Origin: Bacteroides finegoldii DSM 17565
GTDB lineage: Bacteria > Bacteroidota > Bacteroidia > Bacteroidales > Bacteroidaceae
Length of the DNA: 48,509 nt
NCBI RefSeq assembly: GCF_000156195.1
Contig: NZ_GG688325.1
Location: 1-48,509 of the forward strand
Reading direction: 5' to 3'
Below are positions 24,710-32,800 of this stretch, one piece after another. The first letter of the stretch is position 1, and every line of letters starts with the position of its first letter. The notes beneath the pieces are model-generated. The model did no database searches. It had not been told where the DNA came from and saw nothing but the letters and a program-made list of their open reading frames with translations. The translations under genes and the position numbers were made by a program.

Positions 24710-25336
24710 TTACCAGTAGCGTTCATCCGCCGAGCCGTAAAGAGCCAGCACCCGGTCTGTGTCGTTCTTCTTCTTTGCCCGCAGGTAGGACACGGATATG
24801 TTCTTTCGGGTGTAGTAGTTCACGAGGTTGCGGTAGTTGAGCAGGCTTTTGTAGGCGTTGTTGATTACCGCCAGCCTTTCGGCATCCGTCAGCGACATAC
24901 CCGTCACGTTCACTACATTCTTCAAGTCCTGCAACACGTCCGCACTTTCGGAGAGCAGCTTGGCATACCCGGCTGAAATGGCGGTGAGTTCATCCGGCGT
25001 GTAGTTCGGGTCAGCCAGCATGTTCTGGTAGTTTCGCACGTAGATTTCGGATATTTCCGCCACCAGTTCAATGGACTTCTTCACCTTGATGCCGCCCTTG
25101 ACAACGTCGTGTACCGCTTTGAGCGCATCGTAATAGACTTTTCCCTGCTGGAAAATCTTCTGCGCTTCCATGAAGCCGTCCAGCGTGTTTTTGGCTGTGG
25201 TGGAAGTCTGCACTATCTGCTTGGTGGTGTTGATGATGCCCTGTGCCAAATTGCCGGGGTCTGACACCACCCACTGTGCGGATGCGTTGCCGATGAAGCA
25301 AAGGCATACCGCCATAAGGAGAATTGTTCTTTTCAT
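24710..25336 (-). CDS. traI: Conjugal transfer protein TraI (DUF4141)
   Basis: A 208-aa secreted protein: signal peptide ending NASAQ near residue 20, then a helical body (LAQGIINTTKQIVQTSTTAK) as in DUF4141/TraI, which resembles VirB5-type minor components. It lies between traG and traJ. No traH-like gene is seen before it. Confidence 0.9.
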   Translation of the reverse strand: MKRTILLMAVCLCFIGNASAQWVVSDPGNLAQGIINTTKQIVQTSTTAKNTLDGFMEAQKIFQQGKVYYDALKAVHDVVKGGIKVKKSIELVAEISEIYVRNYQNMLADPNYTPDELTAISAGYAKLLSESADVLQDLKNVVNVTGMSLTDAERLAVINNAYKSLLNYRNLVNYYTRKNISVSYLRAKKKNDTDRVLALYGSADERYW

Positions 25337-25347
25337 GTTCCTGATTT

Positions 25348-27861
25348 TTAAGTTGTTGATGATTGGGGATTACGTTTGCTTTCTGCAAGCCTCTTGATAG
25401 CCAGTTCAAGGTTGCCGCCCAGCTTGTCGGCAAGTGCGAACAGTTCCATTTTCTCGCTTTCCTCTGTCGTGAAGGTGTAATATTCTTCCAATGAAACTTC
25501 TGTGGCGTACACCGCCGACTGCGTGCCGCCCAGCGAGAAGAAAACTTCCTTGTACTTCCGTCCGGGGTGGTTCGCCATGTTGATAGACAATATCTGCGAA
25601 CGCTCCTTGTCGGTCAGTCCCAAGAGGTTCTGTATGCTGTCAAACTTGTTGAGATATTTTCTTTGGTCTAACAGGATTTTGCAGTCCGAGTTATTGATGA
25701 TACTCTCTTTCACGATAGGGGAAGAAATAATATCCTCAATCTCTTGCGTGACTACAATCGCTTCCCCGAAATATTTTCGGACGGTTTTGTAGAGGTAGCG
25801 GATATAGTCCGCCATGTTCGCCGATGCAATCGCTTTCCACGCTTCCTCGATTAGTATTAACTTCCTTATTCCCTTTAACTTGCGCATCTTGTTTATAAAG
25901 GCTTCCATGATGATGATAGTCGTTACCGGGAATAAAATCTTGTGGTCTTTGATGTTGTCCAACTCAAAGACAATGAAGCGTTTGTGCAACAAATCCAGTT
26001 CCTTGTCGGAGTTCAGCAGGTAGTCGTACTCACCGCCACGATAGTACGGTTCAAGCACGTTCAGGAAATTGTTTATGTCAAAATCCTTTTCCCTGACGTT
26101 CTTCTGTTCAAGCTGTCGGCGGTAATCATCCCGGACAAACTCGTAGAACGTGTTGAAGCAGGGCGTTACCGAACGGTCTTTGCCTGTCAGTTCGATATAG
26201 GCACTCACGGCGTTTGACAACGCCACTTCTTCCGACCGCTTCGGGGCTTCATCATCCCGCTTCCACAGGGTGAGTATAAGGGTCTTGATGCTCTCTTTCT
26301 TCTCTATGTCGAATACCCCGTCCTCGACATAGAACGGGTTGAACGCTATCGGGTTCTCGTTGGTGTAGGTGAAATAAATCCCGTCCTCGCCGTGCGTGCG
26401 GTTGTGGATAAGCTGGGACAGCCCCAAGTAACTGTTACCCGTATCTACCAGCAGCACGTGCGCCCCCTGCTCGTAATACTGACGCACCATGTGGTTGGTA
26501 AAGAAAGACTTACCCGACCCGCTCGGCCCAAGTATGAACTTGTTGCGGTTGGTCGTGATGCCTTTCTTCATGGGCAAATCCGATATGTCGATATGCAGCG
26601 GGCGACCGCTCACCCTGTCCACCATTTTGATGCCGAACGGCGAAAGCGAACTCTTGTAGTTCGTTTCTTCCACGAACAGGCAGAGAGCCTGCCCCAAGAA
26701 CGTGTAGAAACTTTCCTCTGCGGGGAAGTCCGCTTCGTTTCCGGGTATGCCCGCCCAAAAGAGCGTGGGCGTATCGACCGTGTTGTGGCGTGGCTTGCAC
26801 TCCATTAGCGCAAGCTGGCTTCCCACATCGTTGCGTATGCGTTTGAGTTCTTCCCGGTCGTCACTCCATGCCATGACGTTGCAGTGGCAGCGCACCGATA
26901 CAAGCCCCTTGCTGTGCGCTTCGTTCAGGTACTCGTCTATCCATTCCTTGTTCACTTGGTTGGCACGGGAATAACGGGAGAGCGATTGCATGTTCCGGGC
27001 GGTCTGCTCGAAGTTCTTCAGGTTTTCGGCGTGGTCGTCTATGAAGATGAACTGGTTATAGACGTGGTTGCACGACAACAGCACGCCCACCGGGGCGGCG
27101 AATGACAGTCGGCAGTCGCTCCGGTCAGTGGACAGCTTCTCAAACCGTGTGTCCGTCCCGACCTTTCCGGGCAAATCTTCCACGTCCGAAAGCGTGTGCA
27201 GGCACAGTATGTCGTCCCCGACACGCATTTCTTCCGGGTACAGCCCGATGTCTTTCAGGCAGGTGGTATCTGTCTGCGATAGCGAGAAGTATTTCTCGAT
27301 GATGCCCGCCTTTCCGTCCTGCCCGGTGATTTCCGATGCCGCCAGCCGGGTAAGGGTGACAAACCCGCTGTCGTTCATAATCCTTTCAAACTGCCCGACC
27401 GCTTCGATGAACTTTGCCGCCGCTTCCTTGTCGGCTATCTCCTGCGGTACAATCCTGCCCCGGCATAGGGTGGAGAAGTCGCTCTGTCGGCGGCTTCTCT
27501 CCCTTGTCGTCTTTGTCAGGAACAGGTAGCAGTAATGGTTCAGGAACGGGCGTTCATTGAAGTGCCGTTCAAAGGAGCGGCTTAAAAAACTAAGCTCGTC
27601 CCTTTCCGTGTCGGGCTGGTAGTTCTCCTTGATGAAGAAGTCCTGCTTGTGTACTATGGAGTAGTCGGGCAGCACCTTGATTGCCTTGTACCATGCCGAA
27701 TGTATGGCTTCGTACTCGGCACTGGTGACGGTGAACAGTTCGGGCAGTTCCACCCTGAAAGCCACCGTTATGTCCGCATCCTTTGAAATGATGCAGCCGT
27801 TCTCCACCGCCAAAAGGGGGAATTTCCTTTCCAGCGTGGTAGCCTTTAACATATTTCTCAT
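25348..27861 (-). CDS. traG: TraG, VirB4-type conjugation ATPase
   Basis: An 837-aa ATPase. The P-loop is ILGPSGSGKSFFTNHMV and Walker B is LILIEEAWKAI, with a VirB4-type N-terminal domain before it. It energises assembly of the type IV secretion channel. The start is placed at ATG 27861 (MRNMLKATTLERKFPLLAVE) because this overlaps the traF stop by 4 bp and matches the family start; an upstream in-frame extension reads through traF and is not real. Confidence 0.95.
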   Translation of the reverse strand: MRNMLKATTLERKFPLLAVENGCIISKDADITVAFRVELPELFTVTSAEYEAIHSAWYKAIKVLPDYSIVHKQDFFIKENYQPDTERDELSFLSRSFERHFNERPFLNHYCYLFLTKTTRERSRRQSDFSTLCRGRIVPQEIADKEAAAKFIEAVGQFERIMNDSGFVTLTRLAASEITGQDGKAGIIEKYFSLSQTDTTCLKDIGLYPEEMRVGDDILCLHTLSDVEDLPGKVGTDTRFEKLSTDRSDCRLSFAAPVGVLLSCNHVYNQFIFIDDHAENLKNFEQTARNMQSLSRYSRANQVNKEWIDEYLNEAHSKGLVSVRCHCNVMAWSDDREELKRIRNDVGSQLALMECKPRHNTVDTPTLFWAGIPGNEADFPAEESFYTFLGQALCLFVEETNYKSSLSPFGIKMVDRVSGRPLHIDISDLPMKKGITTNRNKFILGPSGSGKSFFTNHMVRQYYEQGAHVLLVDTGNSYLGLSQLIHNRTHGEDGIYFTYTNENPIAFNPFYVEDGVFDIEKKESIKTLILTLWKRDDEAPKRSEEVALSNAVSAYIELTGKDRSVTPCFNTFYEFVRDDYRRQLEQKNVREKDFDINNFLNVLEPYYRGGEYDYLLNSDKELDLLHKRFIVFELDNIKDHKILFPVTTIIIMEAFINKMRKLKGIRKLILIEEAWKAIASANMADYIRYLYKTVRKYFGEAIVVTQEIEDIISSPIVKESIINNSDCKILLDQRKYLNKFDSIQNLLGLTDKERSQILSINMANHPGRKYKEVFFSLGGTQSAVYATEVSLEEYYTFTTEESEKMELFALADKLGGNLELAIKRLAESKRNPQSSTT

Positions 27862-28220
27862 GGTCTTTCTTCCTTTCTTTTTTTGTAGGTGAATAATCGG
27901 GGTATCGCCTTTCGGCTGATAATGAAGCGTGGATGCCGTTTGCGTGCGGCGGCTTTCATCAGCCCGTGCGTGCCGTACTTGGCGTTGAGCCGGAACGTCT
28001 GCCACACGAGCAGCAGCGAAGCCGACACGATGAAACCGATACATAGCCACTGGTTCACGCCCGCCATGAACAGGACGATGAACACCACGAAGACGGCGAG
28101 CAAGCCGCCGCAAAAGATAAAGAGGTACTGGCTTTTCAGCCCCTTGAACTCCACGGGCTTCCCGATACCCCTGTTTACCTGATATTTTTCGGGCTTAGCC
28201 CTCAACAACTCGTCAGACAT
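27858..28220 (-). CDS. traF: Conjugal transfer protein TraF (DUF4133)
   Basis: A 120-aa protein with two membrane helices in a hairpin (about 30-52 and 56-76) and a conserved N-terminus (YQVNRGIGKPVEFKGLKSQY) typical of DUF4133, the VirB3-like component. The stop overlaps the traG start by 4 bp (ATGA), so the two are translationally coupled. Confidence 0.92.
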   Translation of the reverse strand: MSDELLRAKPEKYQVNRGIGKPVEFKGLKSQYLFIFCGGLLAVFVVFIVLFMAGVNQWLCIGFIVSASLLLVWQTFRLNAKYGTHGLMKAAARKRHPRFIISRKAIPRLFTYKKRKEERP

Positions 28221-28230
28221 AGCCGCAGGT

Positions 28231-28527
28231 TTAGAGGAAGAACGAGCGCAGGATAGTGGCGGCTACAATCAGGAAGATGCACGCCCCGAACCAACTGGCG
28301 GCGGTCTTTGAGGTGTCGGGGTCGCCGCTTGAAAACTTGTTATATACTTTTACCCCGCCAATCAAGCCGCAGACCGCCCCGATTGCGTACACCAGTTTTG
28401 TTCCGGGGTCGAAATACCCGGTGATTAGGTTCGTGGCTTCGGTGATGCCCGCCTGCCCGTTTCCTTGTGCGTAGGCACTTACCACGGCGGCAAGTATAGC
28501 CGCCGACAAGAAGATTTTCTTTCTCAT
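28231..28527 (-). CDS. traE: Conjugal transfer protein TraE (DUF4134)
   Basis: A 98-aa protein with a signal/first helix ending in YAQ and two further hydrophobic segments (LVYAIGAVCGLIGGVKVYNKF, ACIFLIVAATILRSFFL). It matches DUF4134/TraE, the VirB2-like pilin. It is 10 bp upstream of traF. A structured 170-bp gap with a hairpin and the leader motif separates it from traD. Confidence 0.9.
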   Translation of the reverse strand: MRKKIFLSAAILAAVVSAYAQGNGQAGITEATNLITGYFDPGTKLVYAIGAVCGLIGGVKVYNKFSSGDPDTSKTAASWFGACIFLIVAATILRSFFL

Positions 28528-28544
28528 TGTGATTTGTTTTTAAT

Positions 28545-28579
28545 GCCGGGCGGCGGGTGGATAGTCCGCCTTTCCCGGC
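28545..28579. other. Hairpin in the traD-traE gap
   Basis: Outer arms GCCGGG/CCCGGC and inner arms GGCGG/CCGCC, between traD and the pilin gene traE on the minus-strand message. It could be an RNA-processing or stability element, since pilin messages are often differentially stabilised (inference). A second small hairpin CGGGgatagtCCCG lies at 28607-28620. Confidence 0.5.
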
Positions 28580-28589
28580 TGGTGAATAA

Positions 28590-28606
28590 TTTGAAATTTT
28601 AGTGGT
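28590..28606 (-). repeat. ACCACTAAAATTTCAAATT leader motif upstream of traE
   Basis: On the minus strand this word lies about 60 bp before the traE ATG. Near-identical copies precede traN (21446-21428) and the DUF3945 gene (37106-37120), and one lies at 40616-40632. Confidence 0.5.
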
Positions 28607-28683
28607 CGGGGATAGTCCCGTTTGTCTGTTTGGTTTTCAGGTTGCCAATCAACCGTAATCACGCTGTTTCATGCTGTCAGGCT

Positions 28684-28698
28684 TATACATTATTATAT
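28684..28698 (-). repeat. Repeated leader motif, copy after traD
   Basis: The minus strand reads ATATAATAATGTATA; it begins at the traD stop codon. The short frame that opens at its ATG ends after 13 codons. Confidence 0.55.
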
Positions 28699-29327
28699 TA
28701 TAGGAAATCGTTCATGTCGAACGCTTCGTGTTCCTTGCTTTTATTGCCAGCTTCGGCAGGGACAGCAGCCGCAGCCAGTTCCGCTTCGTTGCGTCCCAGC
28801 AGTTCCGCCACCTTTGCCAGCCCGCCGTTGATGTTCTCCACCACCGCATCGTAGAGGTTCGTCCCCTCAATCCTTGCCAGTGTCCCGGCGGCTTGCCGCT
28901 GTTCCGTTTCGGTGGGGTTGTCGGCGTTCGCCGTGCGTACCGCTTCGCCCAGTTCGTCAAAGCTCACGCCCGTAGCCCGCCCGGTATCATCGTCACCGTC
29001 CATGTACCCGGCTATTTCCTCGTCCTCGTAGTCGGGTTCGTCATTCTCGTAACCGGGCGTTTCTTCCGGCAGTCCGTCAGCCTGCGGCGCAAAAATAGTA
29101 TCATTTTCAGCCGCTTGCGGGAGGTGTCCCGATTTGTCCTGCGCTGTCTGAAATTGTCCGCTCTTGTATCGGCTTTCACCTATCAGCGTGTAGCCTGAAA
29201 CCCCGTTTCGTGGAAGCGGCGCATCATCCGTTTTGCCCGGTGATGTCCGGCTGTCCGTGTAGCGATACCACAGCCACAGGGCGATGTAGTACACCAAAAG
29301 CCCGGTAAGTATGCAATAGATTACCAT
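28698..29327 (-). CDS. traD: Conjugal transfer protein TraD
   Basis: A 209-aa protein: one N-terminal membrane helix (IYCILTGLLVYYIALWLWY), a long acidic, disordered middle (about 75-125, many D and E) and a helical C-terminus (VVENINGGLAKVAELLGRNEAEL). It matches TraD of Bacteroides conjugative elements (not the F-type TraD coupling protein). The coding region contains one copy of the 35-bp TGTCC element (29125-29159), whose peptide is KSGQFQTAQDKSG. Confidence 0.8.
   Translation of the reverse strand: MVIYCILTGLLVYYIALWLWYRYTDSRTSPGKTDDAPLPRNGVSGYTLIGESRYKSGQFQTAQDKSGHLPQAAENDTIFAPQADGLPEETPGYENDEPDYEDEEIAGYMDGDDDTGRATGVSFDELGEAVRTANADNPTETEQRQAAGTLARIEGTNLYDAVVENINGGLAKVAELLGRNEAELAAAAVPAEAGNKSKEHEAFDMNDFL
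29125..29159. repeat. 35-bp TGTCC element, copy inside traD
   Basis: Contains the core GTCCTGCGCTGTC flanked by further TGTCC words at ~10-bp spacing. It matches 33 of 35 bases of the copy at 37006-37041 (reverse orientation) and 30 of 35 of the copy at 30797-30831. Confidence 0.75.
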
Positions 29328-29329
29328 AG

Positions 29330-29758
29330 TCAGACAGGCTTTTGGAAGTGGCTTTCGTACAGGGTGTTTATCTCGTCTTGGTACTGCTCGAAGTGGCGCA
29401 GCAGAATGTTTTCCACGTAGCTGCTTACCGTCACCTTTCGCCCGCCTATCACCGTCACGATACGCATCAGCTTCTCATGCGTGGTTCGGCTCACGTACAA
29501 GGGCTGTCGGTCTGCCAGTTCCACTTTCTGAAAGTAGGTTTCCCGGTAGTCGCCCGAACCGCCCTTGCGCTTGCGGGGTGTCGGTTTCTCTACTTGCACT
29601 GTTTCAGCCTGCCGTCCCTCGTGGGCGGTTTCCGTTTCGCTGCCGGGCTGCGGTTCATCATCCGGCTGGCTCTCCCGCTTGGCGGGTACACCCTGCGAGA
29701 TAAGTTCCCGCATAAAATCCTCGTCTATCTTCGGCATCCCGCCGCTTTGCTTTGCCAT
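29330..29758 (-). CDS. DUF3408 family conjugation protein (TraB/TraC position)
   Basis: A 142-aa protein with a disordered, charged first half and a C-terminal domain (about 75-142: YVSRTTHEKLMRIVTVIGG ... VSSYVENILLRHFEQYQDE) that matches DUF3408, a likely ribbon-helix-helix DNA-binding fold. It lies between traA (1-bp gap) and traD (2-bp gap). It may act with TraA near the intergenic repeats, by analogy with ParB/ParG-like partners (inference). Confidence 0.8.
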   Translation of the reverse strand: MAKQSGGMPKIDEDFMRELISQGVPAKRESQPDDEPQPGSETETAHEGRQAETVQVEKPTPRKRKGGSGDYRETYFQKVELADRQPLYVSRTTHEKLMRIVTVIGGRKVTVSSYVENILLRHFEQYQDEINTLYESHFQKPV

Positions 29759-29759
29759 A

Positions 29760-30527
29760 TCATTTTAATTTGATGTAGTACACTATTTCGGTTATCAGTT
29801 CTTCCAAGTTGCTTCCCCTTACCAACGGGCGGCTGGCGGGAAAGAGCGTGGAGCGGAACACCGCCTTTTTATCCGCCACCAGTTCCTTTTTGTAGCGTTT
29901 GGTATCGGGGATAAAGGTTTTCATCAGCGGCAGTTCCAGTTCCTTAATGGTCTTGTCGTAGGCGGTGTAAAGGTCTGTTTTCTCCCTACCGTCCACCATG
30001 TTCCAAAAGAGGTACAGCCCTGCAAGTCGGCAGGCTTCATTCTTCACTAATAGCTTTTGGATAGCCATTGCGAACGACAGGCTGCTTTCCAGCACCACCT
30101 TGTCGGCTGAAATGGGGGTGAAAATGTAGTCCATGCCCGCAAGGGAGTTTATCACGCCCTCGCTGTTCACCGTGCCGGGCAGGTCGAAAAACACTATATC
30201 CGGCACGTGTCCGGCGGCTATATATCCGTCAGCCGTTGCAATCGCCTTTTCGGGCGAACTGCACAGTACCGGGTAGGCTTTCTTCCCCAGCCGGGTGAAC
30301 TGTTCATACGCCATGCGCTTGTAATCTTCATCCGCCCCGACCTGCTCGGCATCCCGCTTGCGCATCCCGGCAATGGAGTGCTGGGGGTAGTCGCAATCGA
30401 CCACCGCCACATTGTAGCCTTTGAGGTAGTATAGGTAACTCGCCGCCAGCACGGTAAAGGTGGTTTTGCCGACCCCGCCCTTTTGTGTGGAAAAGGCGAC
30501 ATAAAGGGGTGTTTTCTCGTTTTCCAT
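29760..30527 (-). CDS. traA: TraA, ParA-type ATPase
   Basis: A 255-aa ParA/MinD-family ATPase: deviant Walker A STQKGGVGKTTF near the N-terminus, and the switch segments VVDCDYPQHS and DIVFFDLPG. It is the first gene of the transfer operon. ATG 30527 (MENEKTPLYVAF) fits family starts; an upstream ATG at 30587 would extend into the repeat-rich leader. It may position the element or regulate the operon together with the ATTGAAA repeats upstream. Confidence 0.88.
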   Translation of the reverse strand: MENEKTPLYVAFSTQKGGVGKTTFTVLAASYLYYLKGYNVAVVDCDYPQHSIAGMRKRDAEQVGADEDYKRMAYEQFTRLGKKAYPVLCSSPEKAIATADGYIAAGHVPDIVFFDLPGTVNSEGVINSLAGMDYIFTPISADKVVLESSLSFAMAIQKLLVKNEACRLAGLYLFWNMVDGREKTDLYTAYDKTIKELELPLMKTFIPDTKRYKKELVADKKAVFRSTLFPASRPLVRGSNLEELITEIVYYIKLK

Positions 30528-30568
30528 ATTGCTTCCGTTCATTATTGGTTGATAGATTTGTTTATTGC

Positions 30569-30754
30569 TTTCAATCATTCTTTCCATATTGCAATCTTGA
30601 AATATTGAAAGACTGTTTTATTTCAATCTTGTTTTCCTGCTTTCATTCTTTCTTGAAATATTGAAATCCTGCAATCATGTTTTATTGAAATCCTGCTTTC
30701 AATCATTCTTTCCTGATTGGAATATTTCTTTCAATCTTGCTTTCAATATTGAAA
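30569..30754. repeat. Cluster of nine ATTGAAA repeats upstream of traA (parS-like)
   Basis: ATTGAAA, in either orientation, occurs at 30569, 30604, 30621, 30660, 30684, 30697, 30729, 30741 and 30748. The last two form the perfect 14-bp palindrome TTTCAATATTGAAA. A cluster directly upstream of a ParA gene fits a centromere-like or autoregulatory site. Confidence 0.65.
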
Positions 30755-30796
30755 TCCGATGCAAAAAAAGGGAGAAAAAACGTCCCCTGAAAACCT

Positions 30797-30831
30797 TGTC
30801 CCGATTTGTCCTGCGCTGTCCCGTTTTGTCC
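30797..30831. repeat. 35-bp TGTCC element, copy upstream of traA/mobA
   Basis: Same core GTCCTGCGCTGTC with flanking TGTCC words; it lies between the parS-like cluster and the oriT-like structure. Confidence 0.7.
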
Positions 30832-30956
30832 ACCAACCACCTATTTTACAGCATTATAAATCACCGTTACTTTGCAGCGGAGTAACGAACCGCAGGGGGC
30901 GCAGGTGTAAAACAGGGCTGGTGAATGGCTGGGCTTACCGTTCCACGCTAACCCCA

Positions 30957-31060
30957 ATCCGTCCGTGACGGATTTCGATTTTCGTCAGAAAATAGCAAGG
31001 TGTGTTCTATGGCACATAGAACCGTTTTCCGTGCCTGAAAACGCCTTGCCCCTTGCGGGG
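30957..31060 (+). other. Candidate oriT: stacked inverted repeats upstream of mobA
   Basis: Four nested or adjacent hairpins lie just before the mob operon. (1) AATCCGT / ACGGATT at 30956-30974. (2) GCAAGG (30995-31000) / CCTTGC (31044-31049) encloses GTTCTATG / CATAGAAC (31004-31022) and CGTTTTC / GAAAACG (31023-31043), a three-way junction. (3) CCCCTTGCGGGG at 31049-31060. A relaxase start region with such structure is the classic position of oriT. The nick site is not identified. Confidence 0.55.
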
Positions 31061-31104
31061 GTGAAAATCACTCCGAAGTCGTAATTTTTTTAATCCAAAG
31101 AAGC

Positions 31105-31527
31105 ATGGAAACAAGAAAACCTAACAAGGGCGGTCGCCCCGCCCTCGCAGACCCGGCGAAGCATCGCCATGTCCTTTACCTGAACGACCGGGAGAACGCC
31201 CGCTTCCTCTCGCAATGGGAGCAGTCGGGCGTCACGAGCAAGTCCCGTTTCATCGCCGCCCGGCTGTTCGGCGAGCCGTTCCGGGTGGTGAAAGTGGACA
31301 AATCGGCAGTAGAATATTGCGCCCGGCTGACCGAATTTTATGCACAATTCAGAGCCGTGGCGGTCAATTACAACCAAGTTGTAAAGGCGTTGCACAACAA
31401 CTTTTCGGAGAAAAAGACACTGGCTTTTCTCTATAAATTAGAGAAAGCGACCACCGAACTGGCGATGTTGAACCGTCAGGTTATCGACCTGACAAACGAG
31501 TGCAAGGAACTATGGTTGCCAAAATAA
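31105..31527 (+). CDS. mobA: MobA, relaxosome accessory protein
   Basis: A 140-aa basic protein with an N-terminal DNA-binding region (RHVLYLNDRENARFLSQWE) and a helical C-terminus, matching the MobA/MobC-like accessory proteins of Bacteroides ICEs. It should bind oriT and help the relaxase. It starts the plus-strand mob operon, divergent from traA, and overlaps mobB by 16 bp. Confidence 0.87.
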   Translation: METRKPNKGGRPALADPAKHRHVLYLNDRENARFLSQWEQSGVTSKSRFIAARLFGEPFRVVKVDKSAVEYCARLTEFYAQFRAVAVNYNQVVKALHNNFSEKKTLAFLYKLEKATTELAMLNRQVIDLTNECKELWLPK

Positions 31528-32780
31528 GCAAGGGCGGCAATATGTTCGGCACACTGGCGTACAACCAAAACAAGGTGGACAGCGGGGAAGCAAAGGTGCT
31601 TTTCTCCAACCGGATGCTGTTGAGCGAGGACGGGAATTTCTCTATCGGCGAGTGTATGCGCAGCTTTGAAATGCAGATGCCCGTCCAGCTATCCACCAAG
31701 AAGCCGATACTTCATATTTCCATAAACCCGCACCCGGAAGACGTGCTGACCGACCAGCAGCTTTCCGACATTGCCAAAGAGTATATGCGGAAGTTGGGCT
31801 ATGGCGACCAGCCCTATTTGGTGTACAAGCATACCGACATCGACCGCCACCACATCCACATCGTGGGGTTGCGGGTGGACGAGAACGGCAAGCCGCTGAA
31901 TGACAAGTTCGAGCATCGGCGCAGCAAGCAAATCACCCGTGAACTGGAAAAGAAATACGGGCTGCACCCGGCAGAGCGAAAGGAACGTGCCGAACGCCCG
32001 GAACTTAAAAAGGTGGACTATGCCGCCGGGGACGTGAAGCACCAAATCGGCAATACCGTGAAAGCGGCTTGCTATGGCTACCGCTTCCAGTCGTTCGGGG
32101 AGTACAAGGCTTTGCTTGCCGCTTACAACGTGTGCGCCGAGGAAGTCAAGGGTGAAGTGAACGGCAAGCCCTATCAGGGCATTGTCTATTCCGCCATGAA
32201 CGACAAGGGCGAAAAGGCGGGCAACCCGGTAAAGGCTTCCCGCATCGGCAAGTCGGTGGGTTATGAAGCGGTGCAGCGCAGAATGGAGAAATCGGGCGAA
32301 GCAATCAGGAACGGGAAACTGAAAGAGCGCACCCGGAAGATTGTAGCCACTGCCATGCAGACCACCCGCAGCCGCAAGGAACTGGAACAACAGCTAAAGA
32401 AGCAGGGCATTGACGTGGTATTCCGTCAGAATGACAGCGGGCGCATCTATGGCGTTACGTTCATCGACCATGACAGCCGGGTGGTGCTGAACGGTTCACG
32501 CTTGGGCAAGGAGTATTCGGCGAACGTGTTCAACGAACGTTTTTCGGGCGAAACCGGAAAGATGCACCAGCCCGAAGTGTCAGCACCGCAGCAAGACCAG
32601 CCCACGCATCAGGAACAACCGGGGTTCATGCCGAAATCCGACATCGTTCCGGGTGTGGCTTCCGTGTTGGGTGCGTTCGGTGGATTGCTGGGCGGCGGTG
32701 CATCAGGCGGTGACGATCCGCAGGACACCGCCCGCCAAAAGAGAAAGAAGAAAAAGAAGCGCACAAGGCGCATCGACTAA
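31512..32780 (+). CDS. mobB: MobB relaxase
   Basis: A 422-aa MobA/VirD2-type relaxase. The N-terminal catalytic domain contains a likely active-site tyrosine near residue 17 (LAYNQNK), HISINPHPED, and the metal-binding HUH motif HTDIDRHHIHIV (H107 to H116). The C-terminus is lysine/arginine-rich (ends KKKKKRTRRID). It nicks one strand at oriT and pilots it into the recipient. ATG 31512 is used; a GTG 12 bp upstream is possible. It lies between mobA and the coupling protein gene mobC. Confidence 0.93.
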   Translation: MVAKISKGGNMFGTLAYNQNKVDSGEAKVLFSNRMLLSEDGNFSIGECMRSFEMQMPVQLSTKKPILHISINPHPEDVLTDQQLSDIAKEYMRKLGYGDQPYLVYKHTDIDRHHIHIVGLRVDENGKPLNDKFEHRRSKQITRELEKKYGLHPAERKERAERPELKKVDYAAGDVKHQIGNTVKAACYGYRFQSFGEYKALLAAYNVCAEEVKGEVNGKPYQGIVYSAMNDKGEKAGNPVKASRIGKSVGYEAVQRRMEKSGEAIRNGKLKERTRKIVATAMQTTRSRKELEQQLKKQGIDVVFRQNDSGRIYGVTFIDHDSRVVLNGSRLGKEYSANVFNERFSGETGKMHQPEVSAPQQDQPTHQEQPGFMPKSDIVPGVASVLGAFGGLLGGGASGGDDPQDTARQKRKKKKKRTRRID

Positions 32781-32800
32781 CTTAAAAAAACATTACAATC

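Noticed and set aside
27862..28113. N-terminal extension of traG to 28113
   Set aside because: It reads through traF in another frame. The start at 27861 couples with the traF stop and matches the family.
30569..30760. CRISPR-like repeat array upstream of traA
   Set aside because: The repeats are only 7 bp, occur in both orientations at irregular spacing, and no cas genes are present; a binding-site cluster fits better.
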